Origin: an uncultured Selenomonadaceae bacterium
GTDB lineage: Bacteria > Bacillota > Negativicutes > Selenomonadales > Selenomonadaceae
Direction: 5' to 3'
Length of the DNA stretch: 6,753 nucleotides
Assembly: GCA_902782705.1 (NCBI GenBank)
Contig: CACZOL010000186.1
Location: 1-6,753, forward strand
Below are positions 1-4,617 of the stretch, piece by piece (within the stretch, counting starts at the first letter, position 1; the number at the start of each line of letters is the position of its first letter). A program made the position numbers and the translations under genes. Below the pieces are notes generated by a model, which saw only the letters and a program-made list of their open reading frames with translations, was not told the DNA's origin and did not search any database.

Positions 1-2
1 AT

Positions 3-71
3 AATGGCACGCTGACAGGTAAAGCAAATTGGTATCGCAACGAAACGGACGAATGGGCGGTGGCAGTATGA
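3..71 (+). CDS. C-terminal end of a probable phage tail/fibre protein (partial)
   Basis: An open frame enters from the left edge and ends at TGA 69-71, giving 22 residues that end in NETDEWAVAV. Codons are ordinary, and the stop overlaps the start of the next gene as ATGA (68-71), which is typical of tightly packed phage operons. The Gly, Trp and Asn-rich end would suit the tail, fibre or baseplate protein usually found just upstream of phage lysis genes. Too little is visible to identify a family. The reading frame is well supported by the coupling; the tail-protein identity is inferred from position. Confidence 0.5.
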   Translation, partial: NGTLTGKANWYRNETDEWAVAV

Positions 72-256
72 GAGTCAAAAGTATAATGCCGCTGTCCGAT
101 ACGGAGCTGAAGAAAATCCGGGATATCATGAATGAATCTCGCTGCCCGAACGAATCGCTTCGGGCAACCTTCCCGGCAACATACCACAGAATCGACGAGG
201 ACGCTGGCATAATTTATATCGGAAGGCATGCGTACGATTATACTTACGAGATTTGA
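68..256 (+). CDS. Small hypothetical phage protein, 62 aa
   Basis: I chose ATG 68 rather than an upstream in-frame GTG at 29. ATG 68 overlaps the previous stop as ATGA and has a GGCGGTGG purine-rich stretch 5-12 nt before it, consistent with translational coupling. The product begins MRVKSIMPLSDTELKKIRDI and has no signal peptide or membrane segment. The N-terminal part (about residues 8-22) is predicted helical, and the C-terminal part (about 45-62, with IIYIGRHAYDY) looks like beta strands. The lone cysteine (Cys-Pro) sits near residue 27. Small accessory ORFs after tail genes are common in phages and often uncharacterised. I do not recognise the family and assign no function. Confidence 0.6.
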   Translation: MRVKSIMPLSDTELKKIRDIMNESRCPNESLRATFPATYHRIDEDAGIIYIGRHAYDYTYEI

Positions 257-305
257 TAATGGAAGTATGGTGGCCGTTGAGAAAATATTAGTAATTGTTG
301 TCGAT

Positions 306-334
306 TTGAAAAAAATAAAGTAGTATGATAAAAT
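306..334 (+). promoter_or_regulatory. Sigma-70-type promoter for the HAD gene
   Basis: A -35 box TTGAAA (306-311) and a -10 box TAAAAT (329-334) are separated by exactly 17 nt. Each matches the consensus at five of six positions. The region is very AT-rich, and transcription would start near 341, about 24 nt before the GTG start. It gives the following gene expression independent of the phage late operon. Confidence 0.7.
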
Positions 335-364
335 CATTTCACTTTAAAGAAGGGAGCGATTGCC

Positions 365-1279
365 GTGGCAAATATAATCGCTATTGTGTGGGATTTTGAT
401 AAAACACTGATAGACGGTTATATGCAAGAGCCTATTTTCAAAGAGTATGGAGTTGATGCAAAACAGTTTTGGGAGGAAGTCAATGCGCTTCCGAAGAAGT
501 ATATGGATGAGCAGGGGGTTAAGGTAAATCCTGAAACAGTATATTTAAACCACTTCATACATTACACTAAAGATGGAAAATTCAAAGGACTAAACAATCA
601 AAAGCTGAAGGAATTTGGCAAGAAGCTAAAATTTTATTCAGGGATTCCAGAAATTTTTACAGAAACGAAGGAACTGATTGAAAATGAACCGATATATCAA
701 GAATATGATATAAAAGTTGAACATTACATTGTTAGTACTGGAATAACTGAGATTATCAAAGGCTCAAAGGTGGCGGAATTTGCCTCCGGAATATGGGGGT
801 GTGAATTTATTGAGGAGACTGATAAAGACGGAAATAAGATAATTGGGGAAGTAGGATATACGATAGACAATACAACCAAAACTCGCGCCCTGTTTGAAAT
901 AAACAAAGGTGTTGGCAAGCAGGATGGCGTGGAAGTTAATACGTCCCTGCCTGAAGAGTTTCGGCGTGTACATTTTATAAATATGGTATATGTTGCAGAT
1001 GGGCCAAGCGACATCCCCGCATTTTCCATTGTAAACAAAAACAATGGGGCAACTTTTGCAATATACCCAGTAGGCGATTGGAAAGCAATGGAGCAAGTGG
1101 AGCAATTGCGGAAAGATGGAAGAATCAATATGTTTGCAGAAGCTGACTATTCAAAGGGAAGAACGGCTTATATGTGGCTTTGCAACAAAATCAAGGAGTT
1201 TGCTGAGAGAATCAGAAAAGAAGAAAAAGCGCGATTGGTTGAGTTTACAGAAAAGGGTGTACCACACCATTTAACATAA
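365..1279 (+). CDS. HAD-superfamily phosphatase, phosphoserine-phosphatase-like (prophage cargo gene)
   Basis: A 304-residue soluble protein with all four HAD motifs. Motif I is DFDKT, with nucleophile Asp10 and general acid/base Asp12. Motif II is VSTG (Ser124/Thr125), motif III is Lys172 in TTKTRAL, and motif IV is DGPSD with Asp212 and Asp216 for Mg2+. The 100-odd residues between motifs I and II include a helical cap (about 20-110), as in phosphoserine-phosphatase-like (type C1) HADs. It should hydrolyse a phosphate monoester in the cytoplasm; the substrate is not predictable. Start GTG 365 follows AAGGGAG (350-356) at 8 nt spacing. The gene is markedly more AT-rich than the 2182-6753 region (27% GC in 541-600, for example). 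It sits between its own promoter and terminator, so it looks like acquired cargo carried by the prophage. A role in lysogen fitness or phage exclusion is speculative. Confidence 0.85.
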   Translation: MANIIAIVWDFDKTLIDGYMQEPIFKEYGVDAKQFWEEVNALPKKYMDEQGVKVNPETVYLNHFIHYTKDGKFKGLNNQKLKEFGKKLKFYSGIPEIFTETKELIENEPIYQEYDIKVEHYIVSTGITEIIKGSKVAEFASGIWGCEFIEETDKDGNKIIGEVGYTIDNTTKTRALFEINKGVGKQDGVEVNTSLPEEFRRVHFINMVYVADGPSDIPAFSIVNKNNGATFAIYPVGDWKAMEQVEQLRKDGRINMFAEADYSKGRTAYMWLCNKIKEFAERIRKEEKARLVEFTEKGVPHHLT

Positions 1280-1288
1280 ACAGTATGA

Positions 1289-1316
1289 AAAGGCATCGCT
1301 TCGGCGGTGTCTTTTT
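1289..1316 (+). terminator. Rho-independent terminator after the HAD gene
   Basis: An 11-bp stem (AAAGGCATCGC at 1289-1299 with GCGGTGTCTTT at 1304-1314, two G-T wobbles) closes on a C(UUCG)G tetraloop at 1300-1303 and runs into TTTTT (1312-1316). It lies 10 nt after the HAD stop codon and before the next genes. Late transcripts must therefore read through or be antiterminated to reach the coiled-coil pair from upstream. Confidence 0.85.
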
Positions 1317-1328
1317 AATTGGGGAAAT

Positions 1329-1346
1329 GGGAGGGCGTGAAATGTG
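1329..1346 (+). promoter_or_regulatory. Shared ribosome binding site and fused start codons of the overlapping pair
   Basis: GGGAGGG at 1329-1335 is followed by ATGTG at 1342-1346. The ATG (1342-1344) opens the longer frame and the GTG (1344-1346) opens the second, so the two start codons share one G. Spacing is 6 nt to the ATG and 8 nt to the GTG, both within the usual range. One Shine-Dalgarno sequence could therefore serve both genes, with start-codon strength setting their ratio. A second in-frame start for the shorter gene, ATG 1362, has only a weak AAAGAG upstream. Confidence 0.6.
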
Positions 1347-1908
1347 GACAAAGAGAAAATTATGCGTGGGTTGTTTTACGTTGGCGGCATTGTGCTTGTT
1401 TTTTTCGTCTGTTGGTTTCTGCTCGGAAGCTGTGGCCGGGACGGAGGAGGATATGATACTCGTATCAAGGAAGGATTGGAACGAGTTGAAACAGAACAAC
1501 GCCGAGCAACGGAAAGCACTGAACGAGCTATTGAAGGAATTACTCGAAGCGAGGGCAGCGCGGAGCGAATCGGATCAAGCGTTGAACGAAGCGAGGAGCT
1601 TATTGGAAGAGTCGCAGATGGCATCGAGCGAAGCACAGGAGAAATTGATGCAGCTCTTGGAAGAATCGAGGCTGCAGAAAGAGGAAATCGCGAAACTGAA
1701 GAACGACTTGACGATTGCGAAAACAGAATCGCTGAGCTCCTACGAATCAATTCAGAAAGCGAATCAATTTTTGGCCGATACGAGGGCGGAAATTGAGGCC
1801 CAGAAGGCCGAGTGGCGGAAACGCGAAAACCAGCTCGAACGCCAGCGCCTCTTATGGCAGATAGTCTCGGCGCTTTGCGCTTATGGCGGATATCAGCTCG
1901 CAAAATAA
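1342..1908 (+). CDS. Exported coiled-coil protein with C-terminal membrane segment; probable phage lysis (spanin-like) protein
   Basis: I chose ATG 1342 (188 aa) rather than an in-frame ATG at 1285, because 1285 lies before the preceding terminator whereas 1342 has a strong GGGAGGG site. Residues 1-6 are basic and 7-27 hydrophobic. AVA|G (30-33) is a good signal peptidase I site; the alternative is an uncleaved anchor. Residues about 34-165 are highly charged and helical with heptad-like Leu spacing, a clear coiled coil. Residues about 170-187 (LLWQIVSALCAYGGYQLA) form a moderately hydrophobic C-terminal segment that could anchor it in a membrane. Codons mostly end in G or C, as in the host. 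The second gene lies within it in another frame. Phage inner-membrane spanins (Rz) are also anchored periplasmic coiled coils, so I infer a similar role in envelope disruption at lysis, without sequence homology to prove it. Confidence 0.7.
   Translation: MWTKRKLCVGCFTLAALCLFFSSVGFCSEAVAGTEEDMILVSRKDWNELKQNNAEQRKALNELLKELLEARAARSESDQALNEARSLLEESQMASSEAQEKLMQLLEESRLQKEEIAKLKNDLTIAKTESLSSYESIQKANQFLADTRAEIEAQKAEWRKRENQLERQRLLWQIVSALCAYGGYQLAK
1344..1796 (+). CDS. Overlapping-frame membrane-anchored or lipoprotein coiled-coil protein; probable spanin-like partner
   Basis: This frame is offset from the 1342-1908 gene and lies entirely inside it. GTG 1344 gives 150 aa (ATG 1362 would give 144). 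Residues 1-8 carry charges, and 9-27 are strongly hydrophobic (GLFYVGGIVLVFFVCWFLL). The segment ends in LGSC with Cys30, which fits a lipobox, followed by GRDGGG. Residues about 38-140 are an uninterrupted charged helix, a coiled coil rich in Glu, Arg and Ile with Ser and Gly, ending before FGRYEGGN. Two readings are possible: a lipoprotein tethered to the outer membrane (like Rz1) or an inner-membrane protein with an N-terminal anchor. Its codon use (many CGA, GGA, AGA) is less host-like than the other frame, and T-poor DNA lowers stop frequency by chance. I nevertheless think it is real, because anchor, start signal and coiled coil coincide. Confidence 0.6.
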   Translation: MDKEKIMRGLFYVGGIVLVFFVCWFLLGSCGRDGGGYDTRIKEGLERVETEQRRATESTERAIEGITRSEGSAERIGSSVERSEELIGRVADGIERSTGEIDAALGRIEAAERGNRETEERLDDCENRIAELLRINSESESIFGRYEGGN

Positions 1909-1911
1909 AAA

Positions 1912-1929
1912 TCCCCGCTCTCGCGGGGA
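1912..1929 (+). terminator. Weak terminator-like hairpin after the lysis pair
   Basis: TCCCCGC (1912-1918) and GCGGGGA (1923-1929) form a perfect 7-bp stem with a TCTC loop, starting 4 nt after the stop at 1908 and preceded by an A-rich stretch. The downstream side reads ATGATTT rather than a clean T run, so it may be a weakened terminator or a 3'-end stabilising hairpin. Confidence 0.5.
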
Positions 1930-1994
1930 ATGATTTATGCGCATCGGCGGCGCTGGTTTGGCTTAGGTCGTGGCAGCACAAAATCGAATATAAA

Positions 1995-2003
1995 TGCTAT
2001 ACT
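1995..2003 (+). promoter_or_regulatory. Possible extended -10 promoter in the junction
   Basis: TGC followed by TATACT (1998-2003, five of six matches to consensus) forms an extended -10 element. There is no convincing -35 box 17 nt upstream (AGCACA). A transcript from about 2010 would meet the terminator at 2072, giving only about 60 nt with no ORF. It may be a chance match. Confidence 0.25.
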
Positions 2004-2007
2004 GTCG

Positions 2008-2027
2008 GATTCCACTCTGAGGCACCA
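2008..2027 (+). repeat. Possible attR core: fragment of a tRNA 3' end
   Basis: The 20 nt can be read as the end of a tRNA: GATT (last four bases of a TTCGATT T-loop), CCACT (T-stem 3' side), CTGAGGC (acceptor 3' side), A (discriminator) and CCA. Upstream bases do not supply the rest of a T-arm, so it is not a complete tRNA gene. That break is what a prophage attR would show. A strong terminator follows directly, as after many tRNA genes. The second copy of the repeat would lie outside the window, so this stays tentative. Confidence 0.3.
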
Positions 2028-2034
2028 TGCATGC

Positions 2035-2072
2035 AAAACATGGCGCGCAGCCTTTGCGCGCCGTGTTTTTTT
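2035..2072 (+). terminator. Strong rho-independent terminator at the prophage/chromosome junction
   Basis: A stem of 12 bp (ACATGGCGCGCA at 2038-2049 with TGCGCGCCGTGT at 2055-2066, one T-G wobble), extendable by A-T pairs, has a 5-nt loop and a run of seven T (2066-2072). It insulates the downstream operon from phage transcription. It may be the native terminator of the tRNA gene suspected at 2008-2027. Confidence 0.8.
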
Positions 2073-2137
2073 GTTCGAGCTGTCGTCCGCTTGGGATGTT
2101 TCATGGAAAAAGAACAGAGGATTTTTCACCTCGAAAA

Positions 2138-2146
2138 TGGTATAAT
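2138..2146 (+). promoter_or_regulatory. Extended -10 promoter of the secreted-protein operon
   Basis: A perfect TATAAT (2141-2146) is preceded by TGG, an extended -10. No good -35 hexamer lies 16-18 nt upstream, which extended -10 promoters tolerate. Transcription would begin near 2153, giving a leader of about 29 nt that carries AAGGAGGGG (2169-2177) before ATG 2182. Confidence 0.65.
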
Positions 2147-2181
2147 ATAAATATAGTTTTATTATCATAAGGAGGGGTTTT

Positions 2182-2895
2182 ATGAGACAACGTAACTTTT
2201 TAGGGCGTGTTCTCGGCGCGCTGCTCTTGGGCGTTTGGCTGGCGCTCTTGCCGCAGGCTGCGTCGGCGGAGAAGACGGACTGGAAGGATAAGTCCTATGA
2301 CTTTTCCAAGGTTCATCGGGTGCTGGTCTACGACGTCGACCTCTCGGCGGTGAATTTCAGCAGCGACCTGAAGGCGCACAAGTACGCGAACGACTTCCCG
2401 GAATACGCGAAGAAGATGGGATGCGAAGTTGTGACGTATGAGCAGGCTTGGCGGCGTGTGTCGCTGGCTATCGGCGTCGATCTCGACCAGTTGGCGAAGA
2501 CGGACCCCGATAAAGCCGTGGCGCTTTTCCAAGAGAACGCATCGAAAGCGGTGGACGCTTGGGTGAACAGCCGCGTGCTGAAATGGGAGAACAGCTATTA
2601 TATCCAGCCGGAGCGTACGGTGTGGGAACAGAAACGTGTCGACCGCAGCTACCGTGACCGCAACGGCCGATGGGTCAACGATTATTACTATATCACGGTG
2701 CCTGTCACTTATCCGCCACGGCGTGTCGATGTTTCGACGCTCAACATGAGTTTCGAGGTTTTCGATGCGCGAACGGGCAAGATGATCTTCGGACGCGAAG
2801 ACGACCGTGACCGCGAGGATTACGAGGCGCAGGACGGAATGTACGAACGTATCTGCAAGTCGTTTTTCGGTGATTTCGGGGACAAACTTCACTGA
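2182..2895 (+). CDS. Exported protein of unknown function, 237 aa
   Basis: ATG 2182 follows a near-ideal AAGGAGGGG site. Residues 1-9 are basic, 10-24 hydrophobic, and ASA|E at 27-30 is a classic signal peptidase I site; there is no lipobox. The mature protein opens with a WKDKSYDFSKVHRVLVYDVD stretch, then alternating helices and strands. A basic-aromatic middle follows (RTVWEQKRVDRSYRDRNGRW, then the Tyr-rich VNDYYYITVPVTYPP). It closes with a strand pair (STLNMSFEVFDARTGKMIF) and an acidic GREDDRDREDYEAQDG segment. This layout recalls small exported proteins I know from Negativicutes and the general DUF4136/TolB-N-like theme, but I cannot assign a family. It probably acts in the periplasm or at the envelope. 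It shares a transcript with the next secreted protein, 31 nt downstream. Confidence 0.85.
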   Translation: MRQRNFLGRVLGALLLGVWLALLPQAASAEKTDWKDKSYDFSKVHRVLVYDVDLSAVNFSSDLKAHKYANDFPEYAKKMGCEVVTYEQAWRRVSLAIGVDLDQLAKTDPDKAVALFQENASKAVDAWVNSRVLKWENSYYIQPERTVWEQKRVDRSYRDRNGRWVNDYYYITVPVTYPPRRVDVSTLNMSFEVFDARTGKMIFGREDDRDREDYEAQDGMYERICKSFFGDFGDKLH

Positions 2896-2926
2896 CACGA
2901 ATAATCGATGAACAGGAGGAAAAAAC

Positions 2927-3880
2927 ATGAATAAATTGATCAATTGGGGTGGACGCGTCTTTGCCGGCGCGCTGTTGTGCGGATCCATGATGCTTGGAAC
3001 GGCGTCGGCGGAGGAAGCCCCCGCCATTGACGGTATGGAAGCTTTCCGCGAGGCAATCTCCGCACCCGTGCAGAATCCCAAGCAAGTATTCCGTCAGGAT
3101 TTGCAGTTCTTCGTCCCGGCGCTCCGGGCGGAGCTGGGCATGACCGGTTACACGAAAGGACACAATCTCCAGATTACCGGCGGCGTCGAAGTGGTCTTTA
3201 TCGGCGACGACGGCAAGACGTCAGATTGGAAGATTCCGTTTTTCCTCGATCAAAAGAAAAAGGAAATGACGATTTATTTCAAGCCGGACAAGAAATGGTT
3301 CAAATTCCAGACGCCGACGCTGGCGGCGGCCGCCGCCGACGGGATTGCGACGCCGGACGAGCAGAACGTCGAAGAGATTATTTCGTCGGTCAAGTCCGTG
3401 ACGGTGCTCCGCGAGACCGACGCTCAGCGCACGATGCTGGTGCAGCTTGACAACGATAAAATGGCAGACCTGATCGCCAATTACAGCAATCAGAATCCGC
3501 CCGACAAGGGCACCGCGGACGATCCCGAAGTGCACAATACCTTCATGTCGTGCCTGGAACAGGGCATGCGCCGCGCCAATGTCTGGTATGTCTGGACCGT
3601 GGACAAATCGACCTGGCAGACCATCACCATGAGCTACAACCTTTCCTCGGTGGTGCAGGAAACGGCCCGCGTCGCGCTGGAACAGCCCCATACGTGGCCG
3701 AAGGAACTCGACGACATCCTGACGCGCATCGCTTATTACAGCGACATGAAGAGCTATACGATTTCCCTGAACAACGATGCGAAAAAACTCGTAGTACTGC
3801 CTGAGGAAGCGAAAACCGCCGAAAAGGTGGAGGACCTCTTCGAGGACAGCACGGTGACCGTAACTGTGCCGGCGAAGTAA
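2927..3880 (+). CDS. Exported protein of unknown function, 317 aa
   Basis: AGGAGGA (2914-2920) precedes ATG 2927. The N-terminus has two basic residues, a hydrophobic core at about residues 11-24, and an ASA|E signal peptidase I site (26-29). The mature protein holds a segment rich in beta strands (about 75-140, including GGVEVVFIGDDGKTSDWKIP), an Ala-rich linker (LAAAAADGIA), and a second alpha/beta half with a lone Cys in NTFMSCLEQGMRRANVWYVW. It ends in a strand-like VTVTVPAK. Nothing suggests a membrane anchor or enzyme active site. It might be a two-domain periplasmic binding or lipoprotein-like (LolA-type) fold, but that is a guess. It lies 31 nt behind the preceding exported-protein gene, almost certainly co-transcribed, and both end at the terminator at 3884. 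Confidence 0.85.
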   Translation: MNKLINWGGRVFAGALLCGSMMLGTASAEEAPAIDGMEAFREAISAPVQNPKQVFRQDLQFFVPALRAELGMTGYTKGHNLQITGGVEVVFIGDDGKTSDWKIPFFLDQKKKEMTIYFKPDKKWFKFQTPTLAAAAADGIATPDEQNVEEIISSVKSVTVLRETDAQRTMLVQLDNDKMADLIANYSNQNPPDKGTADDPEVHNTFMSCLEQGMRRANVWYVWTVDKSTWQTITMSYNLSSVVQETARVALEQPHTWPKELDDILTRIAYYSDMKSYTISLNNDAKKLVVLPEEAKTAEKVEDLFEDSTVTVTVPAK

Positions 3881-3883
3881 GAT

Positions 3884-3947
3884 CTATCGCAAATAAAAAG
3901 CGTGGCTATGGCAATCCTGCCATAGCCACGCTTTTTATTTGCGATAG
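3884..3947. terminator. Bidirectional terminator: perfect 30-bp stem-loop between convergent operons
   Basis: Bases 3884-3913 pair without mismatch with 3918-3947 around an ATCC loop. The core is GC-rich (GCGTGGCTATGGCA), flanked by AAAAA on the left arm and TTTTT on the right. Read in either direction, a GC hairpin is followed by a T run, so it can end both the rightward exported-protein operon (stop 3880) and the leftward sua5-rpiB-glyA-upp operon (upp stop 3956). Confidence 0.95.
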
Positions 3948-3955
3948 TCTGGTAG

Positions 3956-4594
3956 TTACAAAGTTCCGAAAATCCTGTCACCCGCGTCGCCGAGGCCGGG
4001 AACGATGTAGCCGTGGTCGTTGAGCTTCTCGTCCACCGCCGCTGTGTAGATCGGCACGTCGGGGTGCTCTTGATTGATGACGCGCACGCCTTCCGGCGCA
4101 GACACAAGGCACATCAGTACGAGCTTTTTCGCGCCGTGCTTTTTCAGCATTGTCAGCGCTGCCGCCGAGGAGCCGCCGGTGGCCAGCATCGGGTCGACGA
4201 CGATGAAAATGCGGTTTTCCGGATTGGGCGGAAGCTTGCAGTAGTATTCGATAGGCTTCAGCGTCTTCGGGTCGCGGTAGAGGCCGATATGTCCTACGCG
4301 GGCTGTCGGAATCAGGTTCAGCATACCGCCGACCATGCCGAGACCGGCGCGCAAAATCGGTACGAGACCGACTTCGTTGTCGGCAAGTACTTTCGCGCGG
4401 CAAGGGGCGACGGGCGTCTCGATGTCGATTTCCTTCAGCGGCAGGTCCCGCGTGATTTCATACGCCATCAGCATGGCGATTTCTTCCAGCAGCTCGCGGA
4501 AGTCTTTGTAGGATGTGTCCTTCATGCGCATGCGCGTGAGCTTGTGCTGGATCAGCGGGTGATCGATAATGTGGACGTTCAGGTCTTCGGACAT
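3956..4594 (-). CDS. upp: Uracil phosphoribosyltransferase
   Basis: Converts uracil and PRPP to UMP and pyrophosphate in pyrimidine salvage (cytoplasmic). The 212-residue product carries the PRPP-binding loop VVDPMLATGGSS (132-143), the PILRAGLGMV segment (79-88) and the uracil-binding C-terminal YIVPGLGDAGDRIFGT (196-211), all typical of bacterial Upp, whose usual length is about 208. I chose ATG at 4594 (MSEDLNV) rather than an in-frame ATG at 4645, because an AAGGAGG lies 8 nt before it and the longer form would begin inside glyA. It starts 23 nt after the glyA stop and is the last gene of the leftward operon before the shared terminator. Confidence 0.97.
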   Translation of the reverse strand: MSEDLNVHIIDHPLIQHKLTRMRMKDTSYKDFRELLEEIAMLMAYEITRDLPLKEIDIETPVAPCRAKVLADNEVGLVPILRAGLGMVGGMLNLIPTARVGHIGLYRDPKTLKPIEYYCKLPPNPENRIFIVVDPMLATGGSSAAALTMLKKHGAKKLVLMCLVSAPEGVRVINQEHPDVPIYTAAVDEKLNDHGYIVPGLGDAGDRIFGTL

Positions 4595-4617
4595 GGTGCA
4601 AGCCTCCTTGATTTGTA

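Larger units (their letters stand above)
1..2027 (+). mobile_element. Right end of a probable prophage
   Basis: This stretch has the order expected near the right end of a tailed-phage prophage: the end of a probable tail or fibre gene, a small coupled ORF, a self-contained AT-rich cargo gene, and a membrane-anchored coiled-coil gene pair resembling lysis genes. All genes run rightward. It stops at a possible tRNA-3'-end fragment, after which housekeeping chromosome begins. No integrase, terminase or capsid gene is inside the window, so the prophage call rests on layout and on the spanin-like pair. A decayed prophage or a phage-derived tailocin is also possible. The right boundary at 2027 is inferred and could lie anywhere between 1908 and about 2080. 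Confidence 0.55.

Noticed and set aside
1285..1341. In-frame upstream ATG extending the 1342 gene by 19 codons
   Set aside because: The extension would place the start before the HAD terminator hairpin and would bury the signal peptide. GGGAGGG supports ATG 1342 instead.
1376..1981. Minus-strand open frame of 201 codons opposite the overlapping coiled-coil pair
   Set aside because: The Ser/Arg/Pro-rich product is the complement of the purine-rich strand. It has no membrane or domain features and runs through the hairpin at 1912-1929.
1930..2027. A complete tRNA gene ending at CCA 2025-2027
   Set aside because: No D-arm, anticodon arm or T-stem 5' strand can be folded upstream, and bases 2000-2004 do not pair with 2012-2016. 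At most it is a 3' fragment.
1812..2150. + strand open frame running from the lysis pair through the junction
   Set aside because: It reads through two hairpins and the strong terminator, has no binding site, and its sequence has no coherent protein character.
2200..3081. Minus-strand open frame of 293 codons across the exported-protein genes
   Set aside because: It crosses two genes that have signal peptides, good binding sites and a shared promoter. The product is an Arg/His/Val-rich shadow with no start signal.
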